Source: JBBEDC01 sp040881505
Lineage (GTDB): Bacteria > Patescibacteriota > Andersenbacteria > UBA10190
Assembly (NCBI GenBank): GCA_040881505.1
Contig: JBBEDC010000038.1
Span: 1 to 19,815, forward strand
Direction of reading: 5' to 3'
DNA: 19,815 nucleotides
In this document: positions 1 through 6,947 of the stretch, piece after piece
Layout: each line of letters starts with the position of its first letter
Numbering within the stretch: position 1 is the stretch's first letter
The notes under the pieces: model-generated
The model's input: the letters and a program-made list of their open reading frames with translations, nothing else
Told to the model about the DNA's origin: nothing
Database searches by the model: none
Program-made: the position numbers and the translations under genes

Positions 1-773
1 TGGATAGTAATGACATAGAGCAGCGAATCCGTCTTACGAAAGACAACGCCTTGTATCAACGCGAAGATAAATATCATAACGAACCCCCACCCGGTAAATC
101 CGAGTTCAAACAGAAACGAAGTAAACAGAATCGCCTGTGCAATGTTGGCCCATAGAAAACTAAAAAATCGTCGGAATATACCGAGCACCGTACTGACGAA
201 GAACAACTCATCCCAAATCCCCAGGCCATTAGTCCCGATAAATAACCGAGTAAGAAAACCAAAGCCAGGCTCTACGGTCCAGTTCAAATATGCTCCGGTG
301 TCTTGTAGATAGAACGGTAGTAACACATACGCTACTGCCACGGTAAAGAAGATGTAAAAGACTTCTTTCTTAAACCACTTTCTTCCGTGGTGAAACCTAA
401 ACCGCACGAGATAATCCTGGTAAACGTATCGGGAAACCAGATACGGAATTATAACCGCGGCTCCCAAGGCCAGCCCCATGCGAATAAAGTTGGTGTAGCT
501 AACGTCGGTGGTGATTGGCGTAAGTCCGAGAATGCCCAGAGAAAAGAACACTAAAAACATATTTCGGGCAAACACTTTCGGTGTGAGCGGCAACAGCGTC
601 GCTCCAAGCACAAGCAGGACATACCCCACTAGCTGCATTTGTAGTGCTACAAGGGGTACTGCACTCAGACACAATAGAGCTAGACAGGTATATTCAATTT
701 TTCGTCGAGCGGGACCAGAAGAAGTAATGTCAGAGTCACTTCTAAAGTATTTAAGCAAGTGGCCAGAGGTCAT
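1..773 (-). CDS. CPBP-like multi-pass membrane protein (3' end cut by window edge)
   Basis: About 257 codons can be read from ATG at 773 to the window edge; the C-terminus lies outside. The protein is strongly hydrophobic with about seven membrane segments. A segment reading GIWDELFFVSTVLGIFRRF, followed by FELGFTGWG and FALIQGVVFRKTDSLLYV, resembles the membrane core of CPBP (CAAX protease/bacteriocin-processing) proteins, whose first motif is EExxxR. Here the pair is Asp-Glu and no arginine sits at the expected place, so proteolytic activity is doubtful. The start is fixed because an in-frame TAG lies five codons upstream with no other start between. No Shine-Dalgarno site is visible. It may be a non-catalytic CPBP relative or a different membrane family. 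Confidence 0.6.
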   Translation of the reverse strand, partial: MTSGHLLKYFRSDSDITSSGPARRKIEYTCLALLCLSAVPLVALQMQLVGYVLLVLGATLLPLTPKVFARNMFLVFFSLGILGLTPITTDVSYTNFIRMGLALGAAVIIPYLVSRYVYQDYLVRFRFHHGRKWFKKEVFYIFFTVAVAYVLLPFYLQDTGAYLNWTVEPGFGFLTRLFIGTNGLGIWDELFFVSTVLGIFRRFFSFLWANIAQAILFTSFLFELGFTGWGFVMIFIFALIQGVVFRKTDSLLYVITI

Positions 774-820
774 GAGTGTAAGTATAGACTACGAAAACGT
801 TTAGTGATGAATAGCTATTT

Positions 821-855
821 AAAGAAAAAGACCACAGGGCAAACCATGCGGTCTT
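821..855 (-). terminator. Rho-independent terminator after the 867-1370 gene
   Basis: On the minus strand AAGACCGCA pairs with TGTGGTCTT (one mismatch) and is followed by TTTCTTT. It lies just past the TAA of the gene ending at 867. Confidence 0.6.
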
Positions 856-866
856 GTTGCTGCTTA

Positions 867-1370
867 TTAGAGCAGTGGGAGTCTGGCGTACGGTCCATGT
901 TTCCAGATGTACCCCGTTGCAACGTGTCGGATCGGCACCTGTTCTCCTTCGACTGTGACACCAAAGAAAGAAGCGTCTCCTGGTCCGATTAGTGTTCGTA
1001 CGGGACCACGGATCGCAACGCGTGATACTCCCTGTGTATCTTCTGCTGTCCAGCCTACGTGCCATTCCTGGTCGTGCTCCACCGGCTCCAGCACAACATA
1101 CATGCGCCAGCCGCCTAAGATAGGGATGTGAAAGACGGGAATGCCGCAGATATATCGCGACACGGCAGTGGGGTCACCGGAACAATGGGCCATGGTTTCT
1201 CGCGAAAGATGCCGTATCTCCTCCGAAGACAATTTCGTATTGTTCCAGAGGTGAGTCTGCTGCGGACTCTCCTTGATCGTGCCCGAAGCAAGGTACATGA
1301 GTGGAATCATTAGAGTGTCAGCCAGGCGGGCAACCCAACCAAGCGGACGTACATGCAAGTTTTCGGCCAC
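867..1370 (-). CDS. Hypothetical protein, 167 aa
   Basis: I do not recognise this family. The protein starts with GTG at 1370, behind a GGGGGAT sequence that serves as Shine-Dalgarno, and ends with TAA before an intrinsic terminator. It has one moderately hydrophobic stretch near residues 14-30 and otherwise looks soluble and beta-rich, with many Trp, Gly and His residues (for example IPVFHIPILGGWRMYVVLEPVEHDQEWHVGW). A near-consensus promoter lies 46-74 bases upstream of the start. With promoter, ribosome site and terminator all present it is almost certainly a real monocistronic gene. No catalytic motif is evident. Confidence 0.7.
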   Translation of the reverse strand: MAENLHVRPLGWVARLADTLMIPLMYLASGTIKESPQQTHLWNNTKLSSEEIRHLSRETMAHCSGDPTAVSRYICGIPVFHIPILGGWRMYVVLEPVEHDQEWHVGWTAEDTQGVSRVAIRGPVRTLIGPGDASFFGVTVEGEQVPIRHVATGYIWKHGPYARLPLL

Positions 1371-1415
1371 GGCGTATCCCCCGTTGTGTTGGTAGTGAAT
1401 TTAAAAGAACTACGC

Positions 1416-1444
1416 ATTATGTCATAATCAATACGTAATGTCAA
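1416..1444 (-). promoter_or_regulatory. Sigma70-type promoter for the 867-1370 gene
   Basis: On the minus strand TTGACA (1444-1439) is followed after 17 bases by CATAAT (1421-1416). The -35 overlaps the T-tract of the terminator of the upstream gene. Confidence 0.75.
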
Positions 1445-1471
1445 ATAAAAACCCCGGATCAGAAACCAGGG
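1440..1471 (-). terminator. Rho-independent terminator of the phosphoesterase gene
   Basis: On the minus strand CCCCTGG pairs with CCGGGG (one bulged T) around an 8-base loop, followed by TTTTTATTT. It lies 11 bases past the stop of the phosphoesterase gene. Confidence 0.75.
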
Positions 1472-1481
1472 GAAGAACCTT

Positions 1482-2420
1482 CTACGCCTTAGCTGGCTGC
1501 AGCATCCACCACAGTGCGCGCCAGAACGAAGAGACTGGGAGCTGTTCAGTGTCCTCCGGTTTGGGAATGTCGATGTAGGTAGGATGAATCATTCCTTCCG
1601 TATCTACATTCACCATCAACAGTTGGTATCCGCCCCACCACAGCGGAGCTGTTGAGGGGCACATAATCCCCTTCTTCAGGCAGTGCGTGGTGGTGAAGAG
1701 TGAAGGAGCGAGGATGTGTCCTGCAATTCGGGCAAGGCGCCCCTTGCGTGGATCATGCCAGTCGGCAAACAGCATTGCACGGAGCCGGCTCAGGTGGGGG
1801 CGCAGGATTTTGCGCAAGGAGTGGACAATGAAAGGATCGTGCGTGCAGAGAATCCATGGCATCGAGGATGACGCAAGGGCGCTGCGAATGAACTCCTGCT
1901 GTTCTTGCTTGTACTTCAGAAGCGTGGGATCGTTGCCGGTATACTGCTCAATTGGCGAGCAGATTCCCAGCAGAGCCATGTCGTTCAATTCGAGCAGCCA
2001 CCACAGCTCCCCGAAAATCTCGCGACACACCTCTACGCTTTCTGTAGTCATGCCTGCGCCGGGCGAGGTGCTGAAAGTGTCGTATCCTGTCTCGTGGTTA
2101 CCCAAGCAAAAATATGCTGGGCTGATGCTCCGAAGCTCGGCCACGGTTTCCCTCGCGACCTTTCTGGCGGCGGGATGATTGCACCCGCGCTCCTGCCATC
2201 CGCCAGCAAGATCACCTAAACAAAGAAGGTAATCCCACGGGCCATTGTTCTGCAGCCATGCAATCGCAGCGCGATATGAGCGCTCCACTTCTCGATGCAT
2301 CTTCTCGTACATCATCAGCGCATCGTTTTCTGTCATCTGATGCAATCGCTTAGGATACAGCGAGCGACTCCCAATATCATTGACGGTGCGATGCATGTCG
2401 GAAACGCATGCAATTCTCAT
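1482..2420 (-). CDS. Calcineurin-like metallophosphoesterase
   Basis: A 312-aa protein read from ATG at 2420, chosen because AAGGAG sits 6 bases before it; an upstream ATG at 2453 lacks this. The dimetal phosphoesterase motifs appear in order: SDMH (D-x-H) near the N-terminus, GDLAGG, GNHE (the catalytic Asn-His pair), THDP in the middle, and ADWHDP in place of the usual GHxH. This family hydrolyses phosphomono- or phosphodiesters with two metal ions; the substrate here cannot be inferred. It has no signal peptide or membrane segment, so it should be cytoplasmic. The C-terminal 90 residues are rich in Trp and Leu and may pack against another protein or the membrane. It forms a single-gene unit ending in its own terminator. 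Confidence 0.85.
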   Translation of the reverse strand: MRIACVSDMHRTVNDIGSRSLYPKRLHQMTENDALMMYEKMHREVERSYRAAIAWLQNNGPWDYLLCLGDLAGGWQERGCNHPAARKVARETVAELRSISPAYFCLGNHETGYDTFSTSPGAGMTTESVEVCREIFGELWWLLELNDMALLGICSPIEQYTGNDPTLLKYKQEQQEFIRSALASSSMPWILCTHDPFIVHSLRKILRPHLSRLRAMLFADWHDPRKGRLARIAGHILAPSLFTTTHCLKKGIMCPSTAPLWWGGYQLLMVNVDTEGMIHPTYIDIPKPEDTEQLPVSSFWRALWWMLQPAKA

Positions 2421-2531
2421 GGCATACTCCTTGTTCAAGGGGCAAAAGATCAACTCTCAATACTGTGGCCTAGGGCTGGGTTTAGCAAGTGCTAGATGAA
2501 AACCTGCCTCAATCAGAGATATACACAAATA

Positions 2532-2540
2532 TGATACAAT
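2532..2540 (+). promoter_or_regulatory. Extended -10 promoter giving a leaderless mRNA
   Basis: TGATACAAT is followed by 6 bases and then the ATG at 2547. The expected transcription start 7 bases beyond the hexamer is the A of that ATG. No Shine-Dalgarno site fits. No clear -35 is seen, as is common with a TGn extended -10. Confidence 0.65.
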
Positions 2541-2546
2541 TTCACC

Positions 2547-3632
2547 ATGCGTATCCCTTCCCGATGGCTTGCCGTTACCGCCATCGCTGCTGCAGAAATT
2601 GCCGTTGGCGTTATCGGCGTGCGGTGGTATGAGCCAGTAGACGGACGGGTAGAATCTGCGACCACGTTTGCCGAAGACTTGCCTCGGGTAAAGTCGGATG
2701 ATGTAAACAAACATTTCCGATCTGTATTTGGCAGAACCCCAACCGTAGCTGAATGGCGATATTGGTTTAACCGCACCCAAGACACCCCAATTCTCATGAA
2801 CTACCTGGCAGCCATGCGGCATTACCAGATTCAAGGTAGCAGTCCAGCGGTGCGAGATGAAGACTTTAAAACCTCTCAGACAGCCTTACGCATGCAGAGC
2901 TCTACGCGGGGCGAGTACCTTAAGGCAGGTGATAAGGTAAATGTCACGGTTACGGTAGTTAACGACAGTCCATCAAAAAGTTCTGGTGTGTTACAGATTG
3001 CAGTTAACACGAGCGGCGTTGACCTTGTTACTCCCCTGCTGCATATCGCCAAACCAGCCCCTGGAGGCAAGCGCCTTATTCGTCACCGATATACCCTGGC
3101 TGCTGGTGAATCTCTTGATGCCCTCCTGCAAATTTCAGTTCCTGCCAGCACGGCCACTTCCTTGAAAAACGTTACCGGATATGCTGACCCCGCTCTGGAA
3201 ATCGTGGCCACTATTGATGATCTGGCCGTTCAAAGTCGAAGGGTATTTCGAGTCACCGATACACTGCCTACAAACCAACAGGGCGCAACCTACAATGAAC
3301 AGCAGGTATCAATCATATTCCTTAAAGCATTCGACCGTCAGCCAACCAGCGCAGAAACATTATACTGGCGTCAGCGCCTCACAGCTTTAGACAACAGGCT
3401 TGACCAGCTCCAGGGCGCCATTGAAGTAGCGCGTAGTGAAGGGCGCACAGGCTCCGATACCCTCCCTGTTCATCCCGACCAGCTGAATGCCCTATTCCGT
3501 GCTGTGTACGGCCGCAACCCAAGCGTAAGCGAGTGGCAGTACTGGGCTGGGCGGCGCCTAGAGAAGAAGTCGTATGGCGCCCTACGCGAGACCATGACTT
3601 ATCACAGAAATATGGGAATATCGCATGACTAG
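2547..3632 (+). CDS. Exported or membrane-anchored protein with three DUF4214-like repeats
   Basis: A 361-aa protein with an uncleaved-looking signal anchor (residues 7-26). Three copies of the same motif follow: FGRTPTVAEWRYW (61-73), FDRQPTSAETLYW (262-274) and YGRNPSVSEWQYW (321-333), each set in a predicted helix. This matches the consensus of DUF4214-type repeats (FxxxxGRxPxxxxxxYW) found in bacterial surface and S-layer-like proteins. Residues 120-237 between repeats 1 and 2 look like a beta-sandwich of the CARDB/Ig kind (alternating hydrophobics, VNVTVTVVNDSP). A cell-envelope role in adhesion or surface assembly is inferred. It is transcribed from an apparent leaderless promoter, divergent from the phosphoesterase gene. 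Repeat identity is clear; function is not. Confidence 0.75.
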   Translation: MRIPSRWLAVTAIAAAEIAVGVIGVRWYEPVDGRVESATTFAEDLPRVKSDDVNKHFRSVFGRTPTVAEWRYWFNRTQDTPILMNYLAAMRHYQIQGSSPAVRDEDFKTSQTALRMQSSTRGEYLKAGDKVNVTVTVVNDSPSKSSGVLQIAVNTSGVDLVTPLLHIAKPAPGGKRLIRHRYTLAAGESLDALLQISVPASTATSLKNVTGYADPALEIVATIDDLAVQSRRVFRVTDTLPTNQQGATYNEQQVSIIFLKAFDRQPTSAETLYWRQRLTALDNRLDQLQGAIEVARSEGRTGSDTLPVHPDQLNALFRAVYGRNPSVSEWQYWAGRRLEKKSYGALRETMTYHRNMGISHD

Positions 3633-3708
3633 CAGCAGACCATGCGGTATGTGAAAGTGTTCACCTTAAGTCCCAAAGAAAAACAGTCGAAATCGCCAGT
3701 AAACCTTG

Positions 3709-3714
3709 TATACT
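3709..3714 (+). promoter_or_regulatory. -10 box directly upstream of the zinc-ribbon gene
   Basis: TATACT is followed by 7 bases and ATG at 3722. The start of transcription would fall at or one base before the start codon, again implying a leaderless message. No Shine-Dalgarno site is present. Confidence 0.55.
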
Positions 3715-3721
3715 TATATAT

Positions 3722-3889
3722 ATGACTCATTACATCTGCCCTGTCTGCCACGGGGTATCTGATAAGCCAAAGGTGTGCGAGACACCAAATTGTTCCCATC
3801 AGGGAAAGGACCTAGTTGAATGTTCGTGCCAGGACGGAAAGCACGAAGGTACAGCTGCGCCGGTGTTGTCGCCTGAGGGCAGTGCGTAA
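3722..3889 (+). CDS. Small zinc-ribbon-like protein, 55 aa
   Basis: A short open frame encodes a 55-aa protein beginning MTHYICPVCHGVSD. Metal-binding candidates are CPVC (Cys6, Cys9), Cys19 and Cys24 (CETPNC), and Cys34-Ser-Cys36, with several His residues between them. This gives up to three Cys-x(1-4)-Cys knuckles in 31 residues, so one or two zinc sites are likely. A TATACT box 7 bases upstream and a hairpin just downstream support a real gene. Possible roles include nucleic-acid or protein binding, but none can be assigned. The C-terminal 15 residues look disordered. Confidence 0.75.
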   Translation: MTHYICPVCHGVSDKPKVCETPNCSHQGKDLVECSCQDGKHEGTAAPVLSPEGSA

Positions 3890-3907
3890 AAAACAAGGGA
3901 CGAATAA

Positions 3908-3997
3908 ATGAACCGCGCCAAAGGCACGGTTGGCTGTTTTGCGCGCGGCAGCGCTCACCTTTTGGAGTTGCTGAATATTGTTACATACGCATGTTAA
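3908..3997 (+). CDS. Possible tiny ORF, 29 aa
   Basis: ATG at 3908 lies 7 bases after AAGGGA and opens a 29-codon frame ending in TAA at 3995-3997. The peptide has a mildly hydrophobic C-terminal half. The frame overlaps a hairpin that could instead be the terminator of the zinc-ribbon gene, so it may be fortuitous. Confidence 0.2.
   Translation: MNRAKGTVGCFARGSAHLLELLNIVTYAC
3911..3931 (+). terminator. Hairpin downstream of the zinc-ribbon gene, probable terminator
   Basis: AACCG/CGGTT and GCC/GGC form an 8-bp stem with one C-A mismatch and an AAA loop, followed by GGCTGTTTTG. The T-run is short, so termination would be inefficient. Confidence 0.4.
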
Positions 3998-4007
3998 GGA
4001 AGGGGTC

Positions 4008-4036
4008 TTGTAAAAAGAACTCAAATGTCTCATAAT
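4008..4036 (+). promoter_or_regulatory. Promoter of the 58-aa gene
   Basis: TTGTAA (4008-4013) is separated by 17 bases from CATAAT (4031-4036). The CATAAT hexamer is the same one used at 1416-1421. Confidence 0.55.
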
Positions 4037-4086
4037 GTCTTCTTATCTGTCACACGGTGGCAGATTTCCCTTTCCTGGAGACAAAC

Positions 4087-4263
4087 ATGGACACGGAAGT
4101 ACAGTGTAAAACCCTCACTCCTGCAGAGCGTGTAGAGATCCAAGAGGCCGTCCAACTGCATCGGCTGAGGCGGCGTGAATTGAATCAACAGATACGTACG
4201 GCAGTCGATCGGTGGCTGAAGAAATGTTTCTCCGGACTCAGCTTCGGCTCCAAAAAGAAGTAG
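4087..4263 (+). CDS. Hypothetical small protein, 58 aa
   Basis: The start at 4087 is chosen because GGAG sits 6 bases before the ATG; a GTG at 4057 in the same frame lacks a ribosome site. The protein is highly charged and helical: residues 10-45 (TPAERVEIQEAVQLHRLRRR and onward) should form one or two amphipathic helices, and the C-terminus is basic (GSKKK). It has its own promoter and a strong terminator, which argues for a real gene. The family is not recognised. A small nucleic-acid-binding or regulatory protein is possible but unproven. Confidence 0.65.
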   Translation: MDTEVQCKTLTPAERVEIQEAVQLHRLRRRELNQQIRTAVDRWLKKCFSGLSFGSKKK

Positions 4264-4273
4264 CACCCCCGCC

Positions 4274-4297
4274 CCGGCCTCACCCGCCGGTTTTTTT
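4274..4297 (+). terminator. Strong rho-independent terminator
   Basis: CCGGC (4274-4278) pairs with GCCGG (4286-4290) and is followed by seven T residues. It closes the 58-aa gene. Confidence 0.85.
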
Positions 4298-4326
4298 ATC
4301 CCCAATCGAGAACTCCCCCGGTATCG

Positions 4327-4335
4327 TGATATACT
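4327..4335 (+). promoter_or_regulatory. Extended -10 promoter TGATATACT, leaderless
   Basis: TGA-TATACT is followed by exactly 6 bases and the ATG at 4342, so transcription should begin at the start codon. The same 9-mer occurs on the minus strand before ftsE. Confidence 0.7.
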
Positions 4336-4341
4336 TGTCAG

Positions 4342-5289
4342 ATGAGCGTTTCCTTCGTTGAAGTGAAAGACGTTGATGTATCGTATTCCGCTAAAGGCAG
4401 CGGAGTAAAAAAGCTGCTTGGGAAATCTACAGCCGGACACTCAGCGCTTCGCAACCTTAATCTCAAAGTAGAACAAGGCGACCACGTTGCCCTCTTCGGT
4501 CCGGCCGGATCGGGCAAGACAACGCTTCTTCGCCTGCTGACTGGCGTTATAAAGCCAGACGCGGGCCACGTGAGAGTTAATGGTACCGCTCCGCTTGTAA
4601 CAAGAGATTTAGCTGCCGGATATATCTCATCTGAGGAAACGGAACCAGACCGAGAAACAGTCAATGAAGTCTTATATGCCTTTGGTCGCACGCACGGTAT
4701 TGCGGGCCTCCCTTCCCGAATCGGATCTATTATTGAAATTCTTGAGATATCATCGGTTCTTCATCGGCCCGTGCAGGGGCTATCAACTACCGAAAGACTA
4801 CGAGTAAACATCGCTCGAGCCGCCCTATCAGACACTCCCCTTGTTTTGATGGACGGCGTTGCAGAAGAGCTTGGAGTGCACGAAGTCCAGCATGCTCTGC
4901 GCCATCTTTTCCATGGCCGCACCGTTATCATCGCCACGCGCTTTCCGGAAGTGGCTGAAAAACTTGAGCTGCCTATTCTCCTCATTCACGACGGAACGCT
5001 GGCCCATGTTGGGACCTGTGAGGATATCGCGAATGCCGCTGGTTGCCGCCGCATAGTTGATATTTGGATCGAGGGCTTAAGATACGACCTACTGCGCAAC
5101 TTGCGTCGTCACCCTGGAGTTGATGAAGTGCGTCTGCTGCCTACTGATCAGTTTGATGGACAGCGCCTGCGCGTAACGCTTAAGTCGTCTCGATACTTGC
5201 CGGCCTTATACGATATGGTCAGCCAGGCTCCGTTAGTCCGCATTGAAGAGCTACCAGCGTCTCTGGCAGATATTCTGACTCAATTGTAG
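4342..5289 (+). CDS. ABC-transporter-type ATPase with degenerate motifs
   Basis: A 315-aa protein with an ABC nucleotide-binding domain at residues 5-230 and a C-terminal extension of about 85 residues. Walker A is intact (GPAGSGKTT from residue 53). The signature is LSTTE (147-151) rather than LSGGQ. Walker B reads LVLMDG, so the catalytic Glu after Asp171 is replaced by Gly172. The switch His is Arg200 (IIATRF). It should bind ATP but hydrolyse it poorly or not at all. The N-terminal region (AKGSGVKKLLGKSTAGHSALRNLNL) recalls Wzt/TagH-type polysaccharide-export ATPases. No permease gene is adjacent. It converges on ftsX with only 3 bases between stop codons. Confidence 0.8.
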   Translation: MSVSFVEVKDVDVSYSAKGSGVKKLLGKSTAGHSALRNLNLKVEQGDHVALFGPAGSGKTTLLRLLTGVIKPDAGHVRVNGTAPLVTRDLAAGYISSEETEPDRETVNEVLYAFGRTHGIAGLPSRIGSIIEILEISSVLHRPVQGLSTTERLRVNIARAALSDTPLVLMDGVAEELGVHEVQHALRHLFHGRTVIIATRFPEVAEKLELPILLIHDGTLAHVGTCEDIANAAGCRRIVDIWIEGLRYDLLRNLRRHPGVDEVRLLPTDQFDGQRLRVTLKSSRYLPALYDMVSQAPLVRIEELPASLADILTQL

Positions 5290-5292
5290 GGC

Positions 5293-6216
5293 TTACCGCA
5301 GGTAGCGGCGGATAGCGATCATGCTGCTGAAGACTGCCAGGAATACCGCCATCGCCGCTTGCAGGCCAACGACATTCAACCAGCTATCAACGGCGAACTG
5401 GTAGAGATCAAATTGTTCAACTTGTCCGCTGAAGAAGAAGCGGCCTACTTTAGGTGATACACCCTGGATGGTGGGATATACGATCAGTGTTGCAACTGCA
5501 ACGCTAAGTAAAGCAACGAGGACGGCTTCTATAACAAACGGACCGCGGATAAACCAGTTGGATGCTCCCACTAGGCGCATAATGTCGATTTCCTCGCGAA
5601 AGCTGTAGATTGCCAGACGAATAGTATTGAACATGATAAGGACTACCAGGCCTGCTAATACGGCGGTGGTAATTAAAGCGACATTGCGCAAACCGGTTGT
5701 AAAGGTAATCAGCTTCGCAATAACCGGTTCAGAGTCGTCATAGTTTATCTGCTCAAAGAATGGAGCATATTTTTCTGTTTGTAGGGCGGCGGCAATCGTT
5801 TGATAGAAACGAGGTTCGGTGGCGACAATAAACATACTAGGTTGCAGCGGGTTTTCTTCCAACTCTCGCAGGGCGTCTTCGATAAAGGGCTCATCCGCAT
5901 GGCGCTGCCTAAATAACTCTAAGGCTTGTTCACTACTGACGATCCGTACTTCCTCGACGTCAGCTCGCACTTCAATGTCATTAGCCAAGGTTTCAATCTG
6001 GCTTTCAGATACATCCTCTTTAAACACAGCCGACAGATCAACTTTCTGCTCAATGCCGCGCAGCACCTCAGCTGACAGTACGTTCATGAAATACAAGAAC
6101 AGCATCATGAGCAGCGTCAGTGTCATAATGACGGTCGTAGCAATCGACAGCCACACATTGCGTTTAAAATTACGCAATGCGTTTCGCAATACTCGAACGA
6201 AAGAAATCCCCACCAT
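5293..6216 (-). CDS. ftsX: Cell division protein FtsX
   Basis: A 307-aa protein with the FtsX layout: short cytoplasmic N-terminus, membrane helix near 22-47, an extracytoplasmic domain of about 125 residues, then three membrane helices near 175-197, 224-245 and 280-303. The conserved segment between helices 2 and 3 (REEIDIMRLVGASNWFIRGPF) is the typical contact region for FtsE. FtsX with FtsE forms an ABC-type complex that controls peptidoglycan hydrolases at the division site. The ATG lies 2 bases after the ftsE stop, so the two are translationally coupled. Length and topology are normal. Confidence 0.95.
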   Translation of the reverse strand: MVGISFVRVLRNALRNFKRNVWLSIATTVIMTLTLLMMLFLYFMNVLSAEVLRGIEQKVDLSAVFKEDVSESQIETLANDIEVRADVEEVRIVSSEQALELFRQRHADEPFIEDALRELEENPLQPSMFIVATEPRFYQTIAAALQTEKYAPFFEQINYDDSEPVIAKLITFTTGLRNVALITTAVLAGLVVLIMFNTIRLAIYSFREEIDIMRLVGASNWFIRGPFVIEAVLVALLSVAVATLIVYPTIQGVSPKVGRFFFSGQVEQFDLYQFAVDSWLNVVGLQAAMAVFLAVFSSMIAIRRYLR

Positions 6217-6218
6217 AG

Positions 6219-6899
6219 CTATAGTTTATATGTTCCGCCCTGAACGTCCGAGACGACTTTTCCCTTATTCAACGTAACCACCCGTTTCTTCAAAGCATTC
6301 ACAATATCATCGTTATGCGTCGCCAGCAGCACGGTCGTCCCCAACTTATTAATCTTGATCAATAATTGCACGATATCCCAGGAATGCAATGCATCAAGAT
6401 TGCCGGTCGGCTCATCCGCTAATAGGATTTGCGGCTTGAATGCCAAGGCTCGCGCAATAGAAACCCGTTGGCGCTCGCCCCCAGACATCTCGTTGGGATA
6501 CATGTCCGACTTATCAATTAAATTCACTAGTTTCAGAATTTGCGGAACTGTTTCGCGGATTTCAGTGGTTACCGAACCCCCCACTTCCATCGCAAAGGCA
6601 ATGTTCTCGAATGCAGTTCGCTTTGGTAGCAGTTTAAAATCCTGGAAAATAACGCCAATCTGCCGGCGGAGATGCGGCACTTGCCAGCGCTTGATCCGCG
6701 TGATATCCCAGCCATCAATGACGATCTCTCCTTTAGAGGGACGCTCCTCAGCTGATAGCAGCTTCAAAAGCGTTGATTTTCCAGCGCCGCTTTGACCCAC
6801 AATAGACACGAAATCCCCCGTGGGAATGTCGAGATCTACTGTTTGCAGGGCTGCACTCTCGGCAGTGTATTCCTTTGAGACGTTCTTGAAGGTGATCAT
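6219..6899 (-). CDS. ftsE: Cell division ATP-binding protein FtsE
   Basis: A 226-aa ABC ATPase of normal FtsE size. Walker A is GQSGAGKST (35-43), the Q-loop is in IFQDFKLL, the signature is MSGGERQRV (138-146), Walker B is ILLADEPTGNLD and the switch His is in LLATHND. All catalytic residues are present, in contrast to the ABC protein encoded at 4342-5289. It drives FtsX at the septum. The gene follows prfB with a gap of about 48 bases holding its own extended -10 promoter. No Shine-Dalgarno site is evident before the ATG at 6899. Confidence 0.96.
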   Translation of the reverse strand: MITFKNVSKEYTAESAALQTVDLDIPTGDFVSIVGQSGAGKSTLLKLLSAEERPSKGEIVIDGWDITRIKRWQVPHLRRQIGVIFQDFKLLPKRTAFENIAFAMEVGGSVTTEIRETVPQILKLVNLIDKSDMYPNEMSGGERQRVSIARALAFKPQILLADEPTGNLDALHSWDIVQLLIKINKLGTTVLLATHNDDIVNALKKRVVTLNKGKVVSDVQGGTYKL

Positions 6900-6921
6900 G
6901 TCGTATTTCTAGAGTGAGTTG

Positions 6922-6930
6922 AGTATATCA
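6922..6930 (-). promoter_or_regulatory. Extended -10 promoter TGATATACT before ftsE
   Basis: The minus strand reads TGATATACT, identical to the element at 4327-4335. The predicted start near 6915 gives a leader of about 15 bases without a Shine-Dalgarno site. It allows ftsEX expression independent of prfB. Confidence 0.6.
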
Positions 6931-6947
6931 TTCTCGATTCAGTGACG

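Noticed and set aside
4030..4440. 136-codon minus-strand frame opposite the 58-aa gene and the ABC ATPase start
   Set aside because: Antisense to two better-supported genes and to a strong terminator.
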